Below, piece by piece: positions 22,532 through 29,998 of a stretch of 33,167 bases of DNA (position 1 is its first letter; every line of letters starts with the position of its first letter). The DNA is from Smithella sp. (GTDB taxonomy: Bacteria; Desulfobacterota; Syntrophia; Syntrophales; Smithellaceae), in NCBI GenBank assembly GCA_012797505.1, contig JAAZOZ010000033.1, positions 1 to 33,167 of the forward strand, read 5' to 3'. The position numbers were made by a program, and so were the translations under genes. The notes under the pieces were generated by a model. It saw only the letters and a list, made by a program, of their open reading frames with translations. It had not been told where the DNA came from and did not search any database.

Positions 22532-23026
22532 ATGAAAGCTGAAGATACAGAGTTGTTGAAAGAGTTCACTCCGGAGCAGGTGGCAAAGTTGGACAGCATC
22601 ATTGACAAGCACAAAGGAAAGGCGGGCGGCCTGATTCCCGTTCTCGAAGAGGCACAGGTTTGTCTGGAATACCTGCCGATGTCTGTGCAGAAAAGAATTG
22701 CCGCCGGGTTGAATCTGCCGCTGAGCCGCGTCTATGGCGTGGTCACCTTTTATTCGTTCTTCACCATGACCCCGCGCGGCAAGCACACGGTTCGCGTCTG
22801 TCTGGGCACCGCCTGCTACGTTCGCGGAGGCAAGGCGCTTGCGGAGGCGCTCCAGAAACAGTTCGGGATTAAAGAAGGGGAAACGACGGCAGACCGCCTG
22901 TTCACGCTGGAATCCGTCCGCTGTCTCGGCGCCTGCGGTCTGGGCCCGGTCGTTGTCGTAGATGAAGATGTTCACGGGCGCGTCAAGCCCGCCAAGATCA
23001 AAGAGGTCCTGAGTCAATACAATTAA
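22532..23026 (+). CDS. hndA: NuoE/HndA-like [2Fe-2S] subunit
   Basis: A 164-residue thioredoxin-fold [2Fe-2S] protein of the NuoE/HndA/HydC family. Cluster ligands are Cys90 and Cys95 (VCLGTACYVRGG) and Cys131 and Cys135 (RCLGACGLGP). The N-terminal helical part (TPEQVAKLDSIIDKHKGK, then LSRVYGVVTFYSFFTM) matches the family, and length is normal. It passes electrons to or from the NADH-oxidising flavin subunit. ATG 22532 has GAGGAGG upstream. Next to it are an HndB-like gene and a NuoF/HndC-like fusion, so it is part of a soluble cytoplasmic complex, not respiratory complex I. The symbol follows the HndABCD naming and is a family-level call. Confidence 0.85.
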   Translation: MKAEDTELLKEFTPEQVAKLDSIIDKHKGKAGGLIPVLEEAQVCLEYLPMSVQKRIAAGLNLPLSRVYGVVTFYSFFTMTPRGKHTVRVCLGTACYVRGGKALAEALQKQFGIKEGETTADRLFTLESVRCLGACGLGPVVVVDEDVHGRVKPAKIKEVLSQYN

Positions 23027-23058
23027 TTACCGATCAAAAGATAACGGAGGACACGCCC

Positions 23059-23442
23059 ATGGCGAAAATAACCATCGATGATTTGAAAAAAATTAAGGAG
23101 AAAGTGCACAAGGAAATGTCTTTGCGCGACGGCGATCGCCGCGTCAAAGTCACTGTTCATATGGGAACCTGCGGCATCGCTTCCGGCGCGAAGGAAGTGA
23201 TGGACACGCTGCTGGAAGAAATTGAAGCCGCCAAAGCGCAGGACGTGATTGTCACCACCTCCGGCTGCATGGGCCTGTGCAGCCGCGAACCGCTCGTAAC
23301 CGTCGAAGTTCTGAATGCCGAGCCGATCAAATACGAATACGTCAATCCCAACAAAATGAGGCAGATTTTCAAGCGCCATATTCTGGCGGGAGAAATCCAA
23401 ACGCCTTTTGTGCTGGCCAAAGGCTCTGAAGTTTTAAAATAA
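23059..23442 (+). CDS. hndB: HndB-like (2Fe-2S) thioredoxin-fold protein
   Basis: A 127-residue protein of the HndB family found between the NuoE-like and NuoF-like subunits of NADH/NADP-linked hydrogenase complexes. It has VHMGTCGIASGAKEV (Cys38) and TTSGCMGLCSREP (Cys70, Cys74), then VTVEVLNAEPIKYEYVNP. Only three cysteines are in the cluster positions where the related ferredoxins have four, so whether a [2Fe-2S] cluster is held is not certain. GGAGG lies upstream of ATG 23059. The last residues (LAGEIQTPFVLAKGSE) fit the family end. Confidence 0.82.
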   Translation: MAKITIDDLKKIKEKVHKEMSLRDGDRRVKVTVHMGTCGIASGAKEVMDTLLEEIEAAKAQDVIVTTSGCMGLCSREPLVTVEVLNAEPIKYEYVNPNKMRQIFKRHILAGEIQTPFVLAKGSEVLK

Positions 23443-23508
23443 ACAGTTCATCATGCTCGCGGCCGTCATGCGAACCGCGGTCTGATGATTAAGGAGGATA
23501 TTGGATTC

Positions 23509-26500
23509 ATGAAAGTATTTCGTTCACACATACTGATTTGCGGCGGAACGGGCTGCCAGGCTTCCGGCAGCCTCGGCGTCAAAAATGCCCTTTTGGAAGA
23601 ACTGGTCAAAAGAAAACTGGCCGAAGAGATCAAAGTGGTCGAAACCGGCTGCAACGGATTCTGCGCGCTGGGCCCCATCATGGTGGTTTACCCGGAAGGC
23701 GTCATCTACATCAGCCTGAAGCCGGCCGACATCCCCGAACTGGTCGAAGAACACCTGATCAAAGGCCGCATTGTCGATAAGCTGCTTTACCGCGAACCGG
23801 GCACGGACAAAACCATTCCTACCATGCAGGACATCCCCTTCTTCGCCCACCAGGAACTGCGGGTGCTGAGAAACCGCGGATTGATCGATCCCGAAAAAAT
23901 CGAAGAATACATTGCCCGCGACGGCTATGCCGGCATGGCCAAGGCGCTCACCGAAATGACGCCGGAACAGATCGTCCAGGAAATGCTGGATTCGGGGCTG
24001 CGGGGCCGCGGCGGCGCGGGCTTCCCCACCGGTCTGAAATGGAAGTTTGCCGCCGGCTCCAAAGGCGACGTCAAATACGTTTTATGCAACGCCGATGAAG
24101 GCGACCCGGGCGCGTTCATGGACCGCAGTGTTCTGGAAGCGGATCCGCACGCCGTTCTGGAAGGCATGGTCATCGCGGCCAAAGCGATCGGCTCTCATTC
24201 CGGCTACATTTACTGCCGCGCGGAATATCCGCTGGCCATCCACCGCCTGAACGTCGCCATTGCGCAGGCCAAAGAAGCCGGCCTGCTGGGCAAGGACATC
24301 CTCGGCACGGGCTTTGACTTCGATCTCGAAATTTACCAGGGCGCGGGCGCGTTTGTCTGCGGCGAGGAAACAGCCCTCATGACCTCCATTGAAGGAAAAC
24401 GCGGCATGCCCCGACCCCGTCCGCCCTTCCCTGCCGTGGCAGGCCTGTGGCAGAAACCCAGTATTCTGAATAACGTTGAAACACTGGCCAATGTCGGACA
24501 GATCATCCTGCGCGGCGCCAAATGGCACGCGTCGATCGGCACCGAGAAAAGCAAGGGCACAAAAGTGTTCGCCCTCACCGGCGACGTCAACAACGTGGGC
24601 CTGGTGGAAGTCCCGATGGGCACCAAACTGGGCACGATCGTCTATGACATCGGCGGCGGCATTCCCAAAGGCAAGAAATTCAAGGCGGCGCAGCTGGGCG
24701 GCCCGTCCGGCGGCTGCATTCCGGTTCAGCATCTCAACGCCTCCGTCGATTACGAAAAAGTCGCGGAGCTGGGCGCCATTATGGGGTCCGGCGGTCTGAT
24801 CGTCATGAACGAAGACAAGTGCGCCGTCGATATGGCGCGGTTCTTCATGGACTTCTGTCAGGATGAATCCTGCGGAAAATGCACCCCCTGCCGCGAGGGC
24901 ACCAAACGCATGCTGGAAATCCTGACCAACATCACACAGGGCAAAGGCAAACCCGGCGACATCGAACTGCTCGAGGAAATGGCCGGCGTCATTAAAAACG
25001 CGGCGCTGTGCGGCCTGGGACAGACGGCGCCCAACCCCGTTTTGAGCACCATCCGCTACTTCCGCAAGGAATACGAAGAGCATATTTTTCAGCATCGCTG
25101 CCAGGCCACCGTTTGCTCGGCCTTGTTCAAATCCCCCTGCCAGCACACCTGTCCGGTGGAAATGGACATCCCCTCCTATATTGCGCTGGTGCGCGAAGGC
25201 CGGTTTGAGGACGCCTACAAGATCCTGCTCCAGACCAATCCCTTCCCGTCGGTTTGCGGCCGCGTCTGTGACCACAAATGCCAGTCCAAGTGCCGCCGCG
25301 GCAATATGGATGAACCGCTGGCCATCAAGTTTCTGAAACGATTCATCACCGACAACGCGCCGCGTCCGAAAACCGACCCGGCGCCGGTCACCCGCAAGGA
25401 AAAGATCGCCGTCGTCGGCGCCGGGCCGGCCGGCCTGACCGCCGCCCGCGACCTCGCGCTGCGCGGCTACAAGGTAACCGTTTTCGAAGAGCTCCCGTAT
25501 GCGGGCGGCATGCTGCGCTGGGGCATCCCGGCCTACCGGCTGCCGCGCAACATCCTGCAGGGAGAAATTGACGACATCACCGCGCTGGGCGTGGAGATTC
25601 GCCTGAACATCCGCGTGGGGAAAGACATCGCCTTTTCACAGTTGGAAAAGGATTTTGACTACTTCTATCTCGCCACCGGCGCGCACAAGAGCCAGAAAAT
25701 GCGCGTGGAAGGCGAAGACCTGGCCAATGTTTTCGGCGGCGTGGAATTCCTGCGCGACTTCAACAACAACGAAGACAAATGGCTCAGGGGCGAAAAGACG
25801 CTGGGTAAGAAAGTGGCGGTCATCGGCGGCGGAAACTCGGCGATCGATGCGGCCCGTGTGGCGCTCCGCCTCGGTTCGGAAGTCACCATCCTGTACCGCC
25901 GGCTGAGGCAGGATATGCCCGCGGCGGAAGAAGAAATCAAGGCAGCGGAAGAAGAAGGAATCAAGATCGAATACCTGATCGCTCCGCTGAAAATCGACGG
26001 AACCAAAGGCAAAGTGAGCTCCATCACCTGCCAGCGGATGAAACTGGGCGACTTTGACAACAGCGGCCGCAAGAAACCCGCGGCGATCGAAGGCTCCGAA
26101 TTTACGCTGGCCGTCGACGCGATCGTGGCCGCCATCGGCCAGGTTCCGGATATGAGCTTCATCGACAAGAAGGTCGGCGTTGAAATCAACAAGTGGGACT
26201 GCTACACGGTCGGCAAGGGCTTCAAGTCCCGCACGACGAACCCCCGCTACTTCGCGGGCGGCGACGCGGAAACCGGGCCCGACACGGTCATTGGCGCCAT
26301 TGCCGCGGGTCATCAGGCGGCGGATGATATCGACGCGGCCATTCGCCAGGCGAATCATGAGCCGGCTTACGAAAAGCCCGCGCTCGAAAAAATTGACGTG
26401 CCGCTGGTGATCGACGACGAAACGACTGAAACGCCGCAGATGCCGATGCCCGAAATGCACCATGCCACGCGCAAGATGAGCTTCGCGGAAGTGGAACTGG

Positions 26501-26565
26501 GCTTCAGCAAGGAAGACGCCATGAAGGAAGCCTGCCGCTGCCTGCGCTGCGACGCGTCGGTTTAA
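23509..26565 (+). CDS. NuoF/HndC-like flavoprotein fused to a GltD/NfnB-like NAD(P)H oxidoreductase
   Basis: A 1018-residue fusion with these parts. N-terminal thioredoxin-like [2Fe-2S] domain (Cys11, Cys16, Cys48, Cys52). NuoF core (about 110-520) with the glycine-rich FMN/NADH site GLRGRGGAGFPTGLKWKF and the N3 [4Fe-4S] cluster Cys455, Cys458, Cys461, Cys501. A GltD-type cysteine-rich domain with eight cysteines (531-595). An FAD-binding fold (VVGAGPAGLTAARDLA from 636) with a second nucleotide-binding fold (VIGGGNSAIDAARVALRLG from 771), and a final CRCLRCD tail. It should oxidise NADH at FMN and NAD(P)H at FAD. ATG 23509 is used; the AAGGAGG is 11 bases upstream, rather long. Close relatives are HndC and NfnB/Stn-type transhydrogenases. 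No hydrogenase subunit follows. Confidence 0.92.
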   Translation: MKVFRSHILICGGTGCQASGSLGVKNALLEELVKRKLAEEIKVVETGCNGFCALGPIMVVYPEGVIYISLKPADIPELVEEHLIKGRIVDKLLYREPGTDKTIPTMQDIPFFAHQELRVLRNRGLIDPEKIEEYIARDGYAGMAKALTEMTPEQIVQEMLDSGLRGRGGAGFPTGLKWKFAAGSKGDVKYVLCNADEGDPGAFMDRSVLEADPHAVLEGMVIAAKAIGSHSGYIYCRAEYPLAIHRLNVAIAQAKEAGLLGKDILGTGFDFDLEIYQGAGAFVCGEETALMTSIEGKRGMPRPRPPFPAVAGLWQKPSILNNVETLANVGQIILRGAKWHASIGTEKSKGTKVFALTGDVNNVGLVEVPMGTKLGTIVYDIGGGIPKGKKFKAAQLGGPSGGCIPVQHLNASVDYEKVAELGAIMGSGGLIVMNEDKCAVDMARFFMDFCQDESCGKCTPCREGTKRMLEILTNITQGKGKPGDIELLEEMAGVIKNAALCGLGQTAPNPVLSTIRYFRKEYEEHIFQHRCQATVCSALFKSPCQHTCPVEMDIPSYIALVREGRFEDAYKILLQTNPFPSVCGRVCDHKCQSKCRRGNMDEPLAIKFLKRFITDNAPRPKTDPAPVTRKEKIAVVGAGPAGLTAARDLALRGYKVTVFEELPYAGGMLRWGIPAYRLPRNILQGEIDDITALGVEIRLNIRVGKDIAFSQLEKDFDYFYLATGAHKSQKMRVEGEDLANVFGGVEFLRDFNNNEDKWLRGEKTLGKKVAVIGGGNSAIDAARVALRLGSEVTILYRRLRQDMPAAEEEIKAAEEEGIKIEYLIAPLKIDGTKGKVSSITCQRMKLGDFDNSGRKKPAAIEGSEFTLAVDAIVAAIGQVPDMSFIDKKVGVEINKWDCYTVGKGFKSRTTNPRYFAGGDAETGPDTVIGAIAAGHQAADDIDAAIRQANHEPAYEKPALEKIDVPLVIDDETTETPQMPMPEMHHATRKMSFAEVELGFSKEDAMKEACRCLRCDASV

Positions 26566-26593
26566 GATTCTTCAATCAACCCCCCTCATCAAC

Positions 26594-26631
26594 AAAGGGC
26601 GATTCCCGGTCTTTCAGGAATCGCCCTTTTT
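26594..26631. terminator. Strong intrinsic terminator after the HndABC operon
   Basis: AAAGGGCGATTCC (26594-26606) pairs perfectly over 13 bp with GGAATCGCCCTTT (26617-26629), with a 10-base loop and a T-run. The reverse strand also ends in a run of Ts, so it can stop the convergent radical SAM gene as well. Confidence 0.9.
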
Positions 26632-26662
26632 CTTTGCCCGGTCACGATGGGACGCCGAGGGA

Positions 26663-27778
26663 TCAGAGAGAGCCCAGGGCAATGAGCTCCTTGATATTGA
26701 TATGCCGGGACTCCTCCACGGACAAGCCCTCGCGGATCAGCTCCAGCACATGCGGCTTTTCCTCCGGGAACGCGTAGCCTTCATAGGACTGGGAGAAAAG
26801 CAGGCCTCCCTGCCGGTTGGTCCAGGCGTTCATGTTGTGGTCAAAGCAGACGCGCGACGTGACGTTCAGGTTTTCGATCATCACCTGCAATTCTTCCAGC
26901 CGCTCGTGGGGCGATGAAATATGCAGCCTTCCTTGTTCGTATTCCTCAAAAAGTCCCGTGCCCTGACGGGGTACCAGGGGACGCGACCGGATGTAGTGCG
27001 GATTGATCGCGCTGAGCACACGCGCCGTATTCTCCGCGTGCCGGCGCCAGCGCTCCCTGCCGCCCAGATCGGGCATCCAGTACTCGGAAAGCTGAAAACC
27101 GGCGGCCATCGCTTTTTTGCCGCCTTCAATCTGCTCCTCGCTGGCAACGCCTTTGCGGACGATTTTCAAAATTTCATCATCGCCCGTTTCCAGACCGACA
27201 TGAATGCGGTCCAGACCCGCTTTACGAATCGCGACCAGTTCCTCCAGCTTCCTTTGCGCCAGCGTTTTTGAGCGGGTATAGGAAGTCACCCTGGTGAGGC
27301 TGACCAGCGTTTTTCGCAAATGTTGAAGCACTTCGACAAATTCGCCGGGCCTCATGATCATACTGTTGGCGTCCTGAAGAAAAGCCGTTTTGCCGCCGTA
27401 GTACAACCAGTTGAAAACGGATGAAAAACAGTAGTTTTCCCGCAGATAAGGGTCGACGCTCAGAATCGCCTGCAGTACCTCGCGGTTGATGCGTCCATCG
27501 TTCCCCGTCTTGATGGAAATTTCCCGGATTTCGTCCGAGATGGCTTTGACGGTGTCGATGTCCGCCTTGACGTCCGCTACCGGCCGGTAACCGAAGGGAT
27601 GGCCTTTGTACATTTCGCAAAACGTGCATTTATTCCAGGGGCAATTTTCCGTAATTCTCAACAACAGCGAAGCACTGCCCCCTTCGCTGGGCGGCCGGTA
27701 CACACCTACGGCAAACGTTAATTTACTTATGTTTTCAACGTTTTCCCGATAAGATTCGGGTTTCGTAAAAGACGCCAT
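26663..27778 (-). CDS. Radical SAM protein
   Basis: A 371-residue radical SAM enzyme. The cluster motif is CPWNKCTFC, a C-x4-C-x2-C spacing instead of the common C-x3-C-x2-C, preceded by LLLRITENC. SAM-binding features follow: ISIKTGNDGRI, RVTSYTRSKTL, and the GLDRIHVGLETGDDEIL segment typical of the Elp3/HemN-like TIM-barrel end. No auxiliary Fe-S cysteine cluster or B12 domain is visible. The reaction is unknown. The ATG at 27778 has AAGGAG 7 bases upstream and a good sigma-70 promoter (27810-27837). It is convergent with the HndABC operon and divergent from the OFA transporter. Confidence 0.85.
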   Translation of the reverse strand: MASFTKPESYRENVENISKLTFAVGVYRPPSEGGSASLLLRITENCPWNKCTFCEMYKGHPFGYRPVADVKADIDTVKAISDEIREISIKTGNDGRINREVLQAILSVDPYLRENYCFSSVFNWLYYGGKTAFLQDANSMIMRPGEFVEVLQHLRKTLVSLTRVTSYTRSKTLAQRKLEELVAIRKAGLDRIHVGLETGDDEILKIVRKGVASEEQIEGGKKAMAAGFQLSEYWMPDLGGRERWRRHAENTARVLSAINPHYIRSRPLVPRQGTGLFEEYEQGRLHISSPHERLEELQVMIENLNVTSRVCFDHNMNAWTNRQGGLLFSQSYEGYAFPEEKPHVLELIREGLSVEESRHINIKELIALGSL

Positions 27779-27809
27779 GCTTTTTCTCCTTCTCTATATC
27801 CTGGCGCTT

Positions 27810-27837
27810 AATATAACACTTCCGCACCTTTTGACAA
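27810..27837 (-). promoter_or_regulatory. Sigma-70-type promoter of the radical SAM gene
   Basis: On the minus strand, TTGTCA (27837-27832) and TATATT (27815-27810) are 16 bases apart; each matches consensus at five of six positions. It lies about 32 bases from the start codon. The rest of this 322-base divergent gap (27779-28100) holds the OFA gene's upstream region and no further gene. Confidence 0.65.
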
Positions 27838-27960
27838 CCGTCTTTCTCTTTTCAGCCGTGCAAAAGACAGGAAAGGAAAGTTCCTCATCGTCCGTCTCCG
27901 CGTCGCCTGATCATGCGAATCGGAGCCTCTTTAAACCTGTGAAAAAAGTTAAGATGCCCC

Positions 27961-27990
27961 TTGTCAGGATCATGTTTTTTGTGCTATGGA
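27961..27990 (+). promoter_or_regulatory. Possible promoter of the OFA transporter gene
   Basis: TTGTCA (27961-27966) is 18 bases from TATGGA (27985-27990), which is preceded by TGC and so has an extended -10. It lies about 110 bases upstream of the ATG. Other AT-rich sequence in the gap could hold a different promoter. Confidence 0.35.
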
Positions 27991-28100
27991 CGCAAGTCAT
28001 TTTTTTTGATGATGCGAGAAAATATCCGATGATTCAAGTATTTTCAAAGCACCACGAAAAATATTTCAGGCCTTAGTAAAGGAAAGGGAGGATGTCTTGT

Positions 28101-29393
28101 ATGGCTAGTGAGAATCTGGAAACAAAACGATGGGGGATCGCAGCAGCCGCAGTGGTCATTCAGCTCTGCCTGGGCACCGTGTACGCGTGGTCCGTTTTCA
28201 AAATACCTTTGATGAACATGCACGGCTGGGACGGAAAAACAGTGCAGTACACCTTTATGCTTCTGATGCTGATTATCGGTCTGTCGGCGGCTTTTGGCGG
28301 CACACTGGTGGATAAAAAAGGCCCCCGCTTCGTCGCGACGATCGGCGGCATTCTTTTCGGGATCGGCACGCTGGTTGCCGGTTACGCCGATCAGGTGGGA
28401 AGCATCGCTCTGCTTTATCTTGGCTTCGGCATGATCGCCGCGCTGGGCAATGGTTTCGGCTATGTGACCCCCATTGCCACCCTCATTCGCTGGTTTCCGG
28501 ACAAACGGGGCCTGGTAACGGGTCTGGCCGTTATGGGCTTCGGCGCGGGCGCGTTTTTCATGGGGAAAATTGCGCCGGCCATGATCGCCGCCTTCAAGGA
28601 AGTTGACGCAGCCGGCAAAGTGATTTCTTCCGGCGTTGCCATGACCTGGTACATCTGGGGCGTTATTTTCCTGATTCTCGTCACCGGCGCCGCACAGTTA
28701 TTCAAAGATCCGCCCAAGGGATGGCTTCCGGCCGGGTTCAAACCCGCAGCCACCTCCGTCAGCGCGGCGGATTCGTTCATGTTTGGCGAAGCAGTGAAAA
28801 GACCCCAGTGGTGGATGCTGTGGGCTATGCTGTGCCTCAACGTTTCCGCCGGTCTGGGCTTGATTTCCCAGCATTCTCCGCTGGCCCAGGATGTTTACAG
28901 AAAGACCATGGGGCTTCTCGGCGATCTGACGCCTGAACAGATCGCGGTGGTCGCCGCCGCAGGCGGCACGGTCGTTGCCGTTGCGGCTATCTTCAACGGA
29001 TTGGGAAGACTTTTCTGGGCGAAAATTTCCGACAACATCGGACGCCGGATGGTTTTCATGATCATGTTCGCAACGCAGGCAGTGATTTATCTCCTGGTGG
29101 CCATGGGCTACATCTCCAACTACTATCTGTTCATCGTGGTGTCCTGCTATCTGCTGGCCTGCTACGGCGGCGGATTCGCCACGATGCCCGCCTTTGCGGC
29201 GGACGCCTTCGGCCCGGCCTATATCGGCAAGGTTTACGGGTTCATGCTGACCGCCTGGAGCGCGGCCGGCGTTATCGGCCCCTTCGTGTTCGAAGCGTTC
29301 AAGCCTCAGGCCCTGTACATTGCAGCCATCCTGCTGGTGGTCGGTTTCTTCATCGCCCTGGTGTACAAACCGCCAAAGGGTAAAAACGCCTGA
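28101..29393 (+). CDS. OFA-family MFS transporter (oxalate/formate antiporter type)
   Basis: A 430-residue inner-membrane protein of the major facilitator superfamily with about 12 hydrophobic segments in two halves. OFA family marks are CLGTVYAWSVFKIPLM in helix 1, DKKGPRFVATIGGILFGIG in the loop 2-3 signature, YVTPIATLIRWFPDKRGLV, and in the second half GLGRLFWAKISDNIGRR. Members exchange oxalate and formate or carry monocarboxylates such as lactate and pyruvate; the substrate here is not fixed by sequence. The FocA-type channel gene 600 bases downstream supports formate or acetate-like anions. ATG 28101 with GGGAGG 9 bases upstream is preferred over ATG 28092. A terminator follows immediately. 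Confidence 0.9.
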   Translation: MASENLETKRWGIAAAAVVIQLCLGTVYAWSVFKIPLMNMHGWDGKTVQYTFMLLMLIIGLSAAFGGTLVDKKGPRFVATIGGILFGIGTLVAGYADQVGSIALLYLGFGMIAALGNGFGYVTPIATLIRWFPDKRGLVTGLAVMGFGAGAFFMGKIAPAMIAAFKEVDAAGKVISSGVAMTWYIWGVIFLILVTGAAQLFKDPPKGWLPAGFKPAATSVSAADSFMFGEAVKRPQWWMLWAMLCLNVSAGLGLISQHSPLAQDVYRKTMGLLGDLTPEQIAVVAAAGGTVVAVAAIFNGLGRLFWAKISDNIGRRMVFMIMFATQAVIYLLVAMGYISNYYLFIVVSCYLLACYGGGFATMPAFAADAFGPAYIGKVYGFMLTAWSAAGVIGPFVFEAFKPQALYIAAILLVVGFFIALVYKPPKGKNA

Positions 29394-29412
29394 TCCTGAA
29401 ATTTTCCTGACA

Positions 29413-29450
29413 AAAGCCCCCGATTAGTTTAATGCTATCGGGGGTTTTTT
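29413..29450 (+). terminator. Intrinsic terminator after the OFA gene
   Basis: CCCCCGAT (29417-29424) pairs with ATCGGGGG (29437-29444), a perfect 8-bp stem with a 12-base loop, followed by TTTTTT (29445-29450). The preceding AAAAG extends the stem with the T-run. Confidence 0.88.
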
Positions 29451-29491
29451 AATGGCCGCCCCGAATTTACCGACCGGCGGTCAAGATTTTC

Positions 29492-29520
29492 TTGACATCA
29501 AAGACCCCCTTCCCTATACT
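29492..29520 (+). promoter_or_regulatory. Near-consensus sigma-70 promoter of the 80-aa gene and focA group
   Basis: TTGACA (29492-29497), a 17-base spacer and TATACT (29515-29520): full -35 match and five of six in the -10. It is the best promoter in the window and suggests high expression of the small gene at 29584 and perhaps of focA beyond it. Confidence 0.85.
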
Positions 29521-29583
29521 CCGCGTGACCATAAAGACTTTTGCTCTCAAAAGTCCAAATCATAATTCTACGGAGGTATCACC

Positions 29584-29826
29584 ATGGCAAGATGGAAGTA
29601 CAAAACAAGCATCATCGATCTGGACCGCCTGATCCCGCCCGAGGCCATTTCCTGCAACGATACGGGAACCTGCGTCGTTGACGGCATACCGGGCAGCCAG
29701 GACTATTTCAAGGGAATTCTCGACAAGGAAGGCGAAAGCGAGTGGGAATTGATTCAATGCCAGCCCCACGGCCAGAAGCTTCTGTGCATCTGGAAGAAAA
29801 AAGTCGCGGAAGCCTTCGCCAGTTAA
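29584..29826 (+). CDS. Small conserved-looking protein with four cysteines, unknown function
   Basis: An 80-residue cytoplasmic protein that I cannot assign. It starts MARWKYKTSIIDLDRL and has Cys24 and Cys30 (ISCNDTGTCVV), then Cys59 and Cys68 in the segment SEWELIQCQPHGQKLLCIWK. The EWELIQ...LLCIWKKK end recalls small DUF4177-like proteins, but this is a weak likeness. The GGAGG upstream of ATG 29584 and the near-consensus promoter at 29492 make it a real, probably well-expressed gene. It sits between the OFA carrier and the FocA-type channel, so a link to formate metabolism is likely by context only. The four cysteines could bind a metal. Confidence 0.8.
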   Translation: MARWKYKTSIIDLDRLIPPEAISCNDTGTCVVDGIPGSQDYFKGILDKEGESEWELIQCQPHGQKLLCIWKKKVAEAFAS

Positions 29827-29843
29827 GGAGCAAACTCCGAATC

Positions 29844-29970
29844 CTTCGCATCCACGCCGATTTTCCATTCAACCCGGCCTTTCAGGCCCGGCCCCAGCGC
29901 GCCGGTGCGTTGATTTCAGCCCAACATCATCATGCGAAGCAGCCGTGAAGGGGATGGCCCCTTCGCATGA
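29844..29970 (+). promoter_or_regulatory. Structured leader upstream of focA with competing hairpins
   Basis: CTTCGCAT occurs at 29844-29851 and again inside CTTCGCATGA at 29961-29970. Between them lies TCATGCGAAG (29930-29939), which can pair with either copy (10 bp perfect with the second). AAGGGG-ATGG-CCCCTT (29948-29963) is a separate 6-bp hairpin that overlaps the second copy, so the structures exclude one another. It ends 14 bases before the focA ribosome site. No T-run, so control would be at translation, or the region only stabilises mRNA. Confidence 0.5.
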
Positions 29971-29998
29971 AAATCAAGAATACAGGAGGTAATGTTTT

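Noticed and set aside
24082..25275. A 397-codon minus-strand frame under the HndC fusion, and similar frames at 25636-26463 and 6887-8257 (+)
   Set aside because: All lie opposite well-supported genes and have low-information His/Arg/Gly-rich products without motifs.
22532..26565. Part of respiratory complex I
   Set aside because: NuoE- and NuoF-like proteins are present but no other nuo gene. HndB and the GltD-like fusion point to a soluble Hnd/Nfn-type complex.
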